Of a stretch of 64,000 nucleotides of DNA, positions 13,024 to 23,319 are shown one piece after another. The notes beneath the pieces were generated by a model. It was given only the letters and a program-made list of their open reading frames with translations. It did no database searches and was not told the DNA's origin. Position numbers and translations under genes: made by a program. This DNA is from Nyssa sinensis (lineage: Eukaryota; Streptophyta; Magnoliopsida; Cornales; Nyssaceae): NCBI GenBank assembly GCA_008638375.1, contig CM018048.1:56142347-56206346 (forward strand), written 5' to 3'. Numbering within the stretch: position 1 is the first letter of the stretch; each line of letters begins with the position of its first letter.

Positions 13024-13367
13024 ATGGAAAACAATGGTAAGTGGTTGGTTGCATTTTGATTTGATCTTTCTCACACACACACACACACTTGCATGCATTA
13101 AAATAATTTGATCAAAGTATGAATTTAGTGGAACCAATTGATTCTAAAAAATATTTGTGGCAGAGAATGACGAAATTCTGATAGAAATATTCAATGTTAA
13201 AGATAAGTATGAACTTAAACTTGTGAAAGATGATTAAAATGCTTCCAAGAAGATTGAAATTATTGTGGAACAAGAAGATAACTTTTGTTTTATTACAAGA
13301 ACATTTTTATCATCAAAAGAAAAGACTAGAGTTACAGACTTCATGAAAGATGTGGTAGTAGAACTGA
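13024..13367 (+). pseudogene. Possible small host gene fragment interrupted by a retroelement
   Basis: Exon 1 could be 13024-13036 (ATG plus 10 nt, donor GTAAGT) and exon 2 starts at 13164 after an acceptor TTTGTGGCAG. The join is in frame and starts MENNENDEILIEIFN. A TAA at 13235 interrupts it, but the same frame continues with FCFITRTFLSSKEKTRVTDF up to the insertion at 13368. Just past the inserted element (14876) the sequence AACTG recurs. I do not recognise the family, so the function is unknown. The splice model is inference. Confidence 0.4.
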
Positions 13368-14873
13368 TGTAGGACAGATATGGGATCCTAAAAATATGAA
13401 CAGTTATTTTAGAGTTGTATTAAGATTGTTTAGTTTCTTATTTTCATTTATTCTTAATTTCTTTAGTTTCTTAGTTTTATTATAATTAATATAGAAAATA
13501 TCGGAATTAGTAGTTTCATATTCATATTAATAGTCTTTATTATAGTAGGATTAATCTAAAAATAGGATTTTTTGTTTTCTAGTCAAAATAGTAGTGTTCT
13601 AACACTATAAATATGATGTAATAGGTCTATAAGTTATATTTTTTTATCAATAATAAATAATTATCACCTGTATCAACTGTTTCAGCAACATCAATAAAAA
13701 TAAATTCAACTTTATTTTCTATTGCCTTTTTACGATCATCTTCAATGGGTGAAATAACTTGATCTACATCTCCTATGATAGGATGGTCTTCTACAAAAAC
13801 GTTGACTTCTTTCAACTATTCAATATGTCTAACCTTATCAGTCAAAGTTACTTTAACAATTTTAGATTTTACTTGTATTTTTTTCTTGGTGCTTTCCAAT
13901 GTTGGCCTGTATTTATCTTCTAAAATCCACAAATAATTTCTAGGCAAAAATCTAATCATCAACAAGTTTATCATTCTTGGCTATGAACAAATGCATTTTT
14001 TTCTTTGCAATTGTCTATGTTTTTTTAAATCAATTTACCATCTTTTTACGAATCCGATGAGTTTATCTTCTGTCTAAAAATATTCTTTTTTCTTCTGAAA
14101 GTCTCAAATTATTAAGACAATCATCCAAATTATAAACCTAATCATGAAAGTCTTCAAGACTAAAAATTACCAACAAATTCAGGAAATCTTTCATAATTGC
14201 AAATAGTTATGTCTTCAGGCTAACCTCGGGCAAATCTTTCAATGCAGTTCTTGTTGACTGGAGGGTTTCTAAGGGCATTAAAATTGAGTCACATAAGCGT
14301 CTATTGTATAGTACCAAGCTGATCATTGATCTGTGCTAACTATTGCCCGTGGCCGTCAATTGTTGCCCATACAGCCTCCATCCCACGATGAATGTAAATG
14401 GGATTTGGATTCTCAACTCTGTTGTTTGCCATTGAGCTAAGAAAATTCTTGCTCTGATACCAAATGATAGGGAACGAAAATGTGGATAGGAGAATCAAAC
14501 ACATCAAATTCCTTAGTACCAAAGAAACATGGGGACTCCTCACCCAACAAGAGAAAATAATTCTCCAAAATTCGTAATTATTTATTATTGATAAAAAAAA
14601 ATATAAGCATATAGACCTATTACATCATATTTATAGTGCTAGAACACTACTATTTTGACTAGGAAACAAAAGCTCATATTTTTAAACTAATCCTACTACA
14701 ATAAAGACTATTAATTTGAATAGGAAACTAATAATTCCTATATTTTCTATATTAATCCTAATAAAACTAAGAACTTAGAGAAATTAAGAATAAATTAAAA
14801 TAGGAAACTAAACAATCCTAATACTACTCTAAAATAAATTTTCATATTTTTTGAGTCCCATATCTATCCTACA
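13368..14873 (-). mobile_element. Small LTR element with LTRs in inverted orientation
   Basis: A full 409-bp LTR lies on the minus strand at 14873-14465 (TGTAGG...CTATCA). Two bases after it comes the PBS TGGTATCAGAGC (14462-14451), complementary to initiator tRNA-Met. A gag-like start MANNRVENPNPIYIHRGMEA follows (from about 14430). At the other end a copy of the same LTR, beginning TGTAGGACAGATATGGGA, runs on the plus strand at 13368-13666. It is therefore inverted rather than direct, and it stops about 100 bp short, roughly at the end of R. AACTG flanks both ends at offsets of 1-2 bp, suggesting a target duplication. The interior (13667-14450) is degenerate. The full LTR has a TATA-like CTATAAATATGATG near 14635. 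Confidence 0.75.
14451..14462 (-). other. Primer-binding site, tRNA-iMet type
   Basis: TGGTATCAGAGC on the minus strand lies 2 nt after the LTR end ...CTATCA. This is the standard plant initiator-Met PBS and fixes the orientation of the element. Confidence 0.9.
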
Positions 14874-14944
14874 TTAACTGGTGTTGTGAGTGTCAATGAA
14901 TAATAATAGCTCATTTGGTTTTGATTTAAAAGAAATTTGATTTT

Positions 14945-16084
14945 GAATCATAGGCTATTATATTTCATTGTTATTGGAATTTCTTTTAGGATTTCTGCAG
15001 GATTCGTTCGCACGAATATTCCAGTGAGCTCAATGTATTTTAATGACGAAAAATTCGTTCAATCTCGGTTTGAACAAAATTTTCAAAATTCCAGAAGCTC
15101 ATTCATTTGATGTTGGTTCACACCAATTATCCAACGAAATTTTTAGAAGCTCATTTGTTCGATATTGGTTTGGACCAACTACCTAACGAAAATTCTAGTA
15201 GCTTATTCGTTCGATATTCATTTGAATGAACTTTAGTTCGTGCAAAAGAAAATTTCATTTATTCGAACGAATGTCGCAACAAGCAGTTTCCTATTTCGAT
15301 TGTAACTGCATTTTTAGGTTTTAGAAACCTTTAATATAAAAGAATTTGATTTCATTTTTTGGGTAGAACTTTTGGCTAATTCAATATTCTTTCCAAAATA
15401 TTTTCTCTATGCATATCATGTTCACATAGATCAAATACATTGTACAATAACCTTGAATCATAATCAACATATCGTTCTTAGAGTACAAGTTTGTAGAGTT
15501 CAAGTTTGTGAAATTGGTGGAGTTTGAGATTGCATAAAGTTTGCAATTGTGTTGTGCTTTTCCGTTCATGGATTTTGAAGCGACAAATTCACTTGGGGTT
15601 ACTTGAGGATTCGAGTTTGAGAAGATTTAGATCATCAACAAGGGTTGAGGAACTAAGCCAGTGTAGGTATAGAGCTTGTAATTAGAAACTAATTAAGTCA
15701 ATGTTCGTACAGAGTCTGTAATTAGGAACTACATCAATATTGGTACAGAGTCTGTAATTATCAAATCTCATCTAGTGGATTCATATCTGGGTCAGTGCCC
15801 CGGGGTTTTCCAAAGCAGATACGATTGATCTGTGGCAATTTTTTTGTCAACTAATTCGGTGCACAACCTCTATCTTCTACTATTGCTTTATTTATTATTA
15901 TTGTAGTTAATCATTACATGCCATTGAATTTGATTTCACTCACTAAAATAATAATCCTCACATAATTGAAGTGTAAATCTAATTCTCCTTGAGTGGACAA
16001 CATACTTTTAATTTGCTAACTAGACCTATTCATCCCCCCCCCTTAGTATAATACTTGACATCTAAACATACATTGGGCCTTTCA
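14945..16084 (+). mobile_element. Copia-type LTR fragment, 5' truncated
   Basis: It aligns by eye with the solo LTR at 23320-24729 from GGCTATTATATTTCATTG onward. Shared blocks include the cluster of TTCGAACGAA-like palindromes, GTACAGAGTCTGTAATT-type repeats, GTGCCCCGGGGTTTTCCAAA (here near 15796), CCTATTCATCCCCCC (near 16026) and the end ...GGGCCTTTCA. The first part of the LTR is missing. The right end abuts a minus-strand copia RNase H at 16085, so it probably inserted into that element. The GTACAGAGTCTGTAATTA segment occurs about three times (15660-15760). Confidence 0.75.
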
Positions 16085-17400
16085 ACAATATTAATAGATA
16101 TCTTTTATCATAATACAATCTCATAGGTCTTTCGTCAGTAATTCCTAACTCTTCTAATGACATTAGAAGCCACATAAGTTCGCAGACTCAATGTGTTATA
16201 TCTCTATACTTTGCTTTTTCACTAGATCTAGCAACTACTGGAAACTTTTTGCTCCACCAACTAATTAGATTGCCTCTAGCGAAGGTGCAAAAACCTAATG
16301 GAAATCATCTACCATCAATAGAACCTGCCCAAACTAGAATTGGATAAGCTTCTAACCTCAGATGTTCATGGCTTGACAACCAGATCCCTTTACCCAGAGC
16401 AAATTTGAAGTATCTCATAATATGATAAATTACTTCCAAATGAAGGGATATAAGGTTCGCACTAGAAATGACTAGCAACTCTAATTGCTACAAGTCTATG
16501 ATATTTCTCTTTATGTACCTTATTACCTTCATCACTTTTAATACAATGATAACCCTAAATATGAGACTACTAGTTTGCACAATATATTTGTCTCTTTAAG
16601 TAGATTAGAAATGCATCTCCACTAGGAAATAAAACTACCTAGTTCAACTAAGCTACTTCAATAAATTTCAAGAAAGTAACATAGATTTCCAAATCTTTAA
16701 TATCAATTTGTTTTAGCTAAATAGGCCTTTAATCTAGATATCTCTTCAATATTCCTTGTCACAACTATATCATCAACATACACAATAAGAATCATAATTT
16801 TTTCACCTACCCACTTGACAAATATAGTGTAGTCTGCATGACTTTTTCCATACCCAAACTTCAACATTATGAAACCAATTAAACCATGCCTTCAAACATT
16901 GCTTAACTCGTGAACTCTACTTTGATCTCTACTTTGATGGGTTTATGTTCTGTAAATCAATTACATTCCTTTTCCTTTCCCATCTGAATCTTTCGCGCTA
17001 GTTTACATAAAGACCCTTCATTAAAGTGCACACATTTTCTTCAGTAGTTTAACCTCCATATATACCTCCTCTTCGAGATCTCTAATTTGAAGGAATTTTT
17101 CATATCCAACTACTGTAAGGATCACCTAAAGCTAGTTGCACAAGAAAGTAAAACTCAAATTAAATTCATCTTAGTAACAAGAGAAAATGTATCTTGATAA
17201 TTTATGAGTGTATCCCTTAGCAACTAGTCAAAATTTATATCTGTTAATTATTTCATCAGCTTTTTCTTTAAATGTAAACACCTACCTACAACTAACCAGT
17301 TTCTTTCTATGAGAAAGTGATACTAACTCCTAGGTTTTATTCTTCTCTAGGGATTTCATTTCTTCCATCATAACTCACTTCCAACTTAGGATCTGCAAGA
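16085..17400 (-). mobile_element. Degenerate Ty1/copia RT and RNase H remnant
   Basis: Minus-strand frames contain the RT entry motif GCRWVFTFKEK (about 17290-17260), the catalytic box VYVDDIVV (near 16770), and RNase H motifs ILRYFKFALGKG (near 16420), GNLISWWSKK and MRLYYDKR (near 16110). Many stops and frameshifts are present. It ends at 16085, mid RNase H, where the plus-strand LTR fragment begins. From 17400 to about 17570 nothing is recognised. Confidence 0.8.
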
Positions 17401-17569
17401 GCTTTATTCCGCCCTTGAAGAAGACACATTAAGATAATGAAGAAACAAATTTCTTTTAATTATTTTTTGTCTTCAATATTCAAAGTATTTTGAATCAAAG
17501 GGAAAAAAATATTAATTTCTTTTTGAATCAAGATTTCAATTCACACCAAGAAACAAAGTAATTCCTGTC

Positions 17570-18356
17570 AGAGTCCCTACCTCTAGTAGGACTCTCATGC
17601 CCATCAAAGGGCATTTCAATAATTTCAATACCATTTTGCCATTTGAGAGTATTTTTGATAATTCTGGCATAGTCCTACCCTTAGTGGAACTCTTTGGTCA
17701 CTTGAAGGGTATTTTTGTAATTTCTATATCATCCTTTTGGGGGTAGTTTGGTAATTTCAGCCATTTGGTGACAAATTGGGCCCATTTAATTTTATCCTTG
17801 AGGTCAATCTAAAAATTCTCCACCGAATTGAGAGCAATTTGGTAATCTTAAGTAATAGTTGTTTATTTAGGCATAATTAGCTTATTCATTTTCTAGAGTT
17901 TTGTTCAGCCTTGTTTCTGACATTTGCAAATTAGTTCATTTAGGTATAATTAGGAATCTCCTCTTCTAAAGTTTTCATAGATCTAGGTGCTAGACATTTC
18001 CTTTAGAGGAGATACATTAAACTTAAACACTTGCATTTTTAGAGTTCATTTCCAAATAAATTCTATTTTTCTAATTTCTCATTGGGTCTTGCATGTAGAC
18101 ATCAATCCTATAGGTTATTGCATTTCTAAAATTCATTCTTAATTCATTTATTTAGGATATTCATCCTTTAGGATAATTATTTGATTTTATTTTTATTTAA
18201 TTACTTAATTATGACTCAAGACATGATCCTTCCATTTTAGGGTTTCATTATAAGTCATCGAATCAAATCTTCATATTTTCCCTATAAATAGACCCCATTG
18301 GTTACCATTCTAAAGGTCCCTAATTTCATAGCCTTATGTTTTCATTATAGTGCTAG

Positions 18357-18401
<45 letters not shown>

Positions 18402-19400
18402 GAAGTTTTTTCTCTCTCAAGGCCGAAACCTTGCTGAAGTGATGATCCAGAGTCAACAAAGAAGCCAGAATTTTGCCTCAGCCACGACATCAGGTCAAGC
18501 ATCCTTAGTCGAAGTGCTTCCAAGTCTCTACGATTAAACAAGGTACGCCTTTAACCCTTAATGGACCCTTCTTACTAGTTGAATTCCTTTTTTTATCACT
18601 CTTGATAAAAGAGGGTAAAATTGGAGAACTATGTGACTTTAATTTCGTCATATGACGGATACAGAGGAAGCCTGCAGGCCCAAGTAAAATCATTTTCCCT
18701 TTTTTCTTTATATTCATTAAATCTTGTTTATCCATTCTTTTATTTCTAATCAGTCGATTCATCATCTTTCATCACTGTTGATAGAAGTTGGTGCCATGAA
18801 CTCATGATCCTAATCTATTCTCTCCTATCACTCTTTATTAGAGGGAATAACAATCTATCGACTGCTATCATTCTTGATTTGATTAGATCAAATGGGCGAC
18901 TTCAAAAGCCTTTTTGATTATTTCTTGGTATTTCGGTTATCTATTCATGGTTCTCTATATTTATCTCTTCTTTATGTGAATATCATTTATAATGAATAAG
19001 CCTTGCAAGTGAACATTTGAAGCCGATCCATTCGAATCAGGTGAGATGGGTGCCTAACACCTTCCCACCCCTTACCTTAACCCCTGAATCCGTTTATTTG
19101 GTTGTGTAAGTTTCAGTACTTTATTTATTTTATCCCATGTCAATAGGTTCCTTTAGAATGTAACTAAGAAATAAAGTAATGTAAATTGCTTATTTTATCT
19201 TTTCCTTTGTATATATTCTGTTGTAACGGTTTGGTTATTTACGAGCCCAAAATAAGCTGGCGACTCCCACCTTTTTATTTTCATTTTTCTCATGGAAGCG
19301 TTCCTTCCCACCTTTAGGGAATGGGACAGGCATGATCTTTCTATTTTCGGAGGGTACATAAGGATTTATTTCCAGCAGTGGCACTCGGAGTGTCATTTTA
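17570..19400 (+). mobile_element. Ogre/Tat-like LTR fragment (+) with PBS-like end
   Basis: There is a TATA box (CCTATAAATAG, 18281-18291), a (CT)n tract after it (18359-18398), the segment GGGTGCCTAACACCTTCCC (19047-19065) and AAGCTGGCGACTCCC near 19254-19268. From recollection, GGGTGCCTAACACCTTCCC and a TGGCGACTC-type PBS are typical of Ogre/Tat Ty3/gypsy elements. No gag-pol follows; the next recognised item is a host-like ORF at 19814. The 5' boundary at 17570 is approximate. The first 200 bp hold two degenerate copies of an AGTCCTACC...GGACTCT...AAGGGCATTT unit. Confidence 0.65.
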
Positions 19401-19682
19401 GAAATCTCAAAGAGAGATTTTTATAATTTTCAAAAACCTTATAAGAGGTCAATGTAATTTTTCAAATTTCTTATAATTATTTATAAGAATTATAAATTTT
19501 TATAATAATTAATATTAATGGGGCCATTGCCAAGTGTTTAGTCTGATCAACACTAAGTGATAATTTATGGAATGGATTGGACACACTTGGTGTCCTATAG
19601 ATTCCAATTCAATGGGACAATAAAAGGATGACATGCCAAAATAGCTAGAACAACCCAAAAAAGTCAAAAACAAACAAACTCC

Positions 19683-19715
<33 letters not shown>

Positions 19716-19813
19716 TATATTTAGGGAGAAATAGTTAAGGAAATAGGGGTGAGAAGAAGAGGAAGAGGATTATCTCTTCTCTCTATCTCTCTTTTCTTGG
19801 AGAATAAAAGATT
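19401..19813 (+). promoter_or_regulatory. AT-rich region and CT-rich leader upstream of the NOI-type ORF
   Basis: The stretch 19440-19510 is AT-rich with short inverted TTATAA segments. A (CT)n run at about 19682-19716 lies roughly 100 bp before the ATG, as is common in plant 5' leaders. No convincing TATA box was found close by. Confidence 0.4.
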
Positions 19814-20077
19814 ATGTCAGAATTTAGAAGTGTGCCGTTGCCAAAATTTGGAGAATGGGACGTGAAAAACCCAGGGTCGGCTGGAGAATTCTCAGTCATC
19901 TTTGACAAGGCTAGGAATGCAAAGAAGGCAGACCATGGAAAGCTTGATAATAACTTGCAATGGAAGGAGGATCGCGACTCTGCCCTGTTGAACAAGCAAA
20001 ACAAATCTCTCACAAAGACTCCATCTAACAAAAAATGGCTTTGTTGCAGTGGGAATCCTTCTTATGCAGAATCCTGA
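19814..20077 (+). CDS. NOI/RIN4-type small protein, 87 aa
   Basis: The intact 87-aa ORF has the NOI (nitrate-induced) domain hallmark LPKFGEWDV at residues 9-17 and FSVIFDKARNAKK at residues 26-38. In RIN4 relatives the PxFGxW motif is the site cut by the bacterial protease AvrRpt2. A Cys77-Cys78 pair near the C-terminus (KKWLCC) fits the acylated membrane anchor seen in this family. Proteins of this kind sit at the plasma membrane and take part in immune signalling; that is family knowledge. Length and arrangement fit the short NOI class. The coding region is uninterrupted and needs no intron, while relatives I recall are spliced, so a retrogene origin is possible. It lies between a Tat-like LTR and a LINE tail. 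Expression is not shown by the sequence. Confidence 0.85.
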   Translation: MSEFRSVPLPKFGEWDVKNPGSAGEFSVIFDKARNAKKADHGKLDNNLQWKEDRDSALLNKQNKSLTKTPSNKKWLCCSGNPSYAES

Positions 20078-20600
20078 AGAGCCCAGTGCGTAACTAAGGA
20101 AAGGAAAGGAAAAGGAAATTAATCAATTCTACTTTTGAAATCAAAGTCATTTGTGAGCATTTTCCTTTTCCTTCACCTTTTTGTTTTTGAGATCCAATGG
20201 GTCCTGTCATGTGCATTTATTATTTTTTATCAAAGAAAATATTGTATTATTATTGGATCGGTGCATATGCTCTCCCTCTTCATTCCTTTGATCTATATAT
20301 TTTTATTAACAAGTTCCCTTAATGGTTTGAATTTTTGTAAAGTTTATCAATTGCTAATCAATATGGAGTTAATATATATATACATACATATATATATATA
20401 TATATATCTTTTATGTAGTGTTGTCAGCCCCATCTTTGTGATTCTTCTGGTTCCTATTTTTTCAAGTTCATATTGAGGTATCTAATTCCAATTTACCATT
20501 AGAAATTGCGACATGTTTCATATTAAGGATCATGTTAGGAGGTAGGGTGACCAAAATTAACTTTAGTAGATATAGTTAAAAAAAAGATATGATAATGTAG
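20078..20600. other. AT-rich 3' flank with TA microsatellite
   Basis: A (TA)n run lies at about 20371-20408. The hydrophobic ORF at 20135-20476 arises from AT-rich, low-complexity sequence and shows no family motif. No gene is supported. Confidence 0.65.
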
Positions 20601-20715
20601 GTGGTATAACTAAAAGAATGATCTTAAATAGAAAAAAAATGGAGAGACGTGATTTATGTAGTCAACCCAAAAGAATTAGGATAGATGCTTTGTTAAGTTG
20701 AGTTGTTTGGATCCT
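20600..20715 (+). mobile_element. LINE 3'-end fragment (RTE-like)
   Basis: TGGAGAGACGTGATTTATG, then GTCAACCCAAAAGAATTAGG, then GCTTTGTTAAGTTGAGTTG follow the familiar plant LINE 3' end, in which ...GTAGCCAACCC...TTAGGAT...GCTTTGTTG ends in a short TTGAG-type tail. Only the last 100 bp or so are visible. Confidence 0.6.
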
Positions 20716-22000
20716 AACTTTGTTTGGGGTTTGGCCAAATAATTTTAATGATTAGTCCTAAAGCATACAATCTTATTTATAATATAATAAAATATCAAAT
20801 ATAACAAAATTAAGTTTAACTCAAAGATAAATAACATTAACTTTTAGAAATAATCTAGAATTTTATAAAACTATTATTAAGAATTATAGAGAGAAGCTCT
20901 AATGTCCCTAAAAAATTAATGGATGAGGCAGAAATCCCTAATCCACCTTGGAATATGGCTGATCTTCCAAAGAGAAGGCCTGGGATAGTGGATCAGATAG
21001 AGATAAGGTATCCTAATCCTTCTTCTAAACAATACCAATCCATGCAAGCCCTTAATATGCATGCCATGGAGCACAGAGAGGCCAGTCTTGCAAAAATCTA
21101 GTATGATTAATGGCCCTAATGATGGAATGGTACTTGAGTTTCCCCCTTGCCAAATCAGGTCAGTGTGGATTTGCATAATGATTCTCCAACTACCAACAGT
21201 CCATGGAAGAATGTTCTTATTGCTAACAAATTAAGAGAAAACTAATGGCTTATATCATGCTCCCAATCCCACCTTTTACAGAATCCGGAATGCGACCTGT
21301 AGGGTCTTCAGAATTGAATCCTATGGGTTATGTGAATTTTTTCTATTGTGGAAGCGTCACTTATATAACCTCATAATATTAATATATCAGTTCAAATTGA
21401 TACAACTACATCCGATAAGAGCATAATCTATTATTTTCTTCACTTTTATATGCTAAATAAAATATTTACCAAATCTTTGTAAGACACAAATGATCATTTG
21501 GTCCATCGATAACCAATACCATTGATGTTGGTAGGCGTTGAGGCAGATTATCTCACCTACCCATATTTTGCATCTCAACCATTCTTATCTTGTCACTAGC
21601 ATCATTTTCAAACTATCCTAAGTTTCGTTCCATGTCAAATTTGTTAAACTTACTATTTCTTTGTGTTTTCTTATTCTACAATACCTAAAAAATGTTAGGG
21701 AATGTGGTAAGCTAAATAGCCCTAATAAGTAATTCTAGTACTCTATGATTGGTTTGAAGAAAACTTTCTATGGATATCTTGTAGATCAAATTGTTATCTT
21801 GACAAATGAATTTTTAGCAAAAATTGCTTCATGACAGAAATCATCATACTTTCACTTGAGTAATTTTAATAACAATAATAAATGTCCATTACTACGATCC
21901 TAATATTCAGAATGAGTACCAATCGACTTTCGGAGTTCAAAAAAATAGAATACATATATTGCATAAATGGCCGCGTATCTTATGGAGCACAAAGAGATCT
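20716..22000. other. Unassigned AT-rich region
   Basis: The only notable ORF is 20919-21101 (60 aa, starting MDEAEIPNPPWN), open on both strands and without a motif I recognise. It could be part of a decayed retroelement. The rest shows no coding, repeat or RNA signature that I can support. Confidence 0.5.
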
Positions 22001-22029
22001 TAACATGTCCAGGCTTTTTAACTTGATAT

Positions 22030-22720
22030 TGTTTTACAAAATAGCCTAAAGGCTCACTCTTCAAATCAGTTGCCTCTAGGGAGATTTAGTCGACTATATT
22101 TTAAAAGTGAAATTAGTATACAAATAAAACCAGTTGACTGATTCATAGAACTAGTCGATTAAATGACCATTTAATGAATTTTCTAAGCACACTGTCTAAA
22201 TCAGTTGACCTAAATGAAATATCAGTCGACCTCTTCTTAGGGGCAAAAATAGTGTACAAATAGAACCAGCCGACTTATTGTTCTTTAACCAAATGAACCT
22301 CAAACCCTCTAGACAATTAGTTGACATAATCAACCGACCAATTCTCATTATAGTCGACTGGTTGATGATTCAGACGATTGATTCTGTCGATCTAGCAATT
22401 ACAAATTCAAATTTTGAATAAACAAAAAAGGAAAAAATTGCTCTTTTTGAAAAGCAACAGGACTTATACTTTAAAGGCATATAAATAGATGTTCTCTAAG
22501 GCTTTCTAAGCTTACACTTTCACATCTTTGTTATTGACTCTAGATCTAACATCTTCCAAATCTAGATCTGAAAGTTATACTCAACTTAAATACTCAGAGC
22601 TTACACCTGATCTATCTATAGAAAGTGGGCATCTTATTGCACCAAAACTATTCTAGATGAGAGTGTTATTTGGTAAACATCTTTGCATCATCTCATTGTG
22701 GTGAGAGTTATGGATAGGTG
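22030..22720 (+). mobile_element. Probable copia LTR remnant with GTCGAC motif cluster
   Basis: Roughly ten copies of (C/T)AGT(C/T)GAC-type palindromes occur between 22090 and 22400. A TATA-like CATATAAATAG follows near 22480. The region precedes the plus-strand copia gag starting near 22840, so it may be that element's 5' LTR. No clear PBS or LTR termini were found. Confidence 0.5.
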
Positions 22721-22839
22721 CCATCTGATGAGACAAAATGGTATATTTTGCTGGGATAAGAGGGATGCGGTTTTCACTTTTTAAAGGTTTGGTCTCCACC
22801 TACAAGGAGGTCACAATAGTGAAAAAACTCAAGTGGGGA

Positions 22840-23319
22840 TACTTGAGTCAAGGACATAGGTATATCTTATGCACAAGCTATTTAATCTTAAAATGGCAGA
22901 AGGTGGGTCTATAGCGGATCATCTGAACAAGTTCAACACAGTCACAACTTAGTTGAGTTCTGTTGAGATTAAATTTGATGACGAGGTTAGGGCTTTGATT
23001 CTTCTATCCAGTTTTTCAGAAAGTTGGAATGGTACTGTAACAACAGTAAGCAACTCTTCAGGTAAATCGAAACTGAATTGTAATAATGTTCGTGACCTAA
23101 TTTTGAGTGAAGAAATTCATAGTAGTGAATTAGAAGAAACATCATGGTCAGCTCTGAATACAAAAGCTAAAGGAAGATCAATCAATAGAAATTCAAATTG
23201 TAATAGATCAGCATCTAAGCACAGAAGCAAGTCAAGATCAGGAGAAGGGATGAAATTACTGGAACTATGGATAGAAAGGGCACTTGAAGGTAGATTGTTC
23301 GGCACTTAAGAAGAAACAA
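22840..23319 (+). pseudogene. Copia gag remnant (UBN2-type plus zinc knuckle)
   Basis: Plus-strand frames carry FNLKMAEGGSIADHLNKFN (about 22886-22940), then KFDDEVRALILLSSFSESWN (22974-23033), a basic Ser/Arg/Asn-rich segment (23170-23240) and a damaged CCHC zinc knuckle ending KGHLKVDCSALKKKQ (about 23276-23318). A stop (TAG) sits inside the knuckle. The N-terminal half is decayed. The frame is cut at 23319/23320 by the solo LTR and resumes in protease at 24730. Confidence 0.85.

Noticed and set aside
20135..20476. 113-aa hydrophobic ORF
   Set aside because: AT-rich, includes a TA microsatellite coding IYIYIH repeats, no family match.
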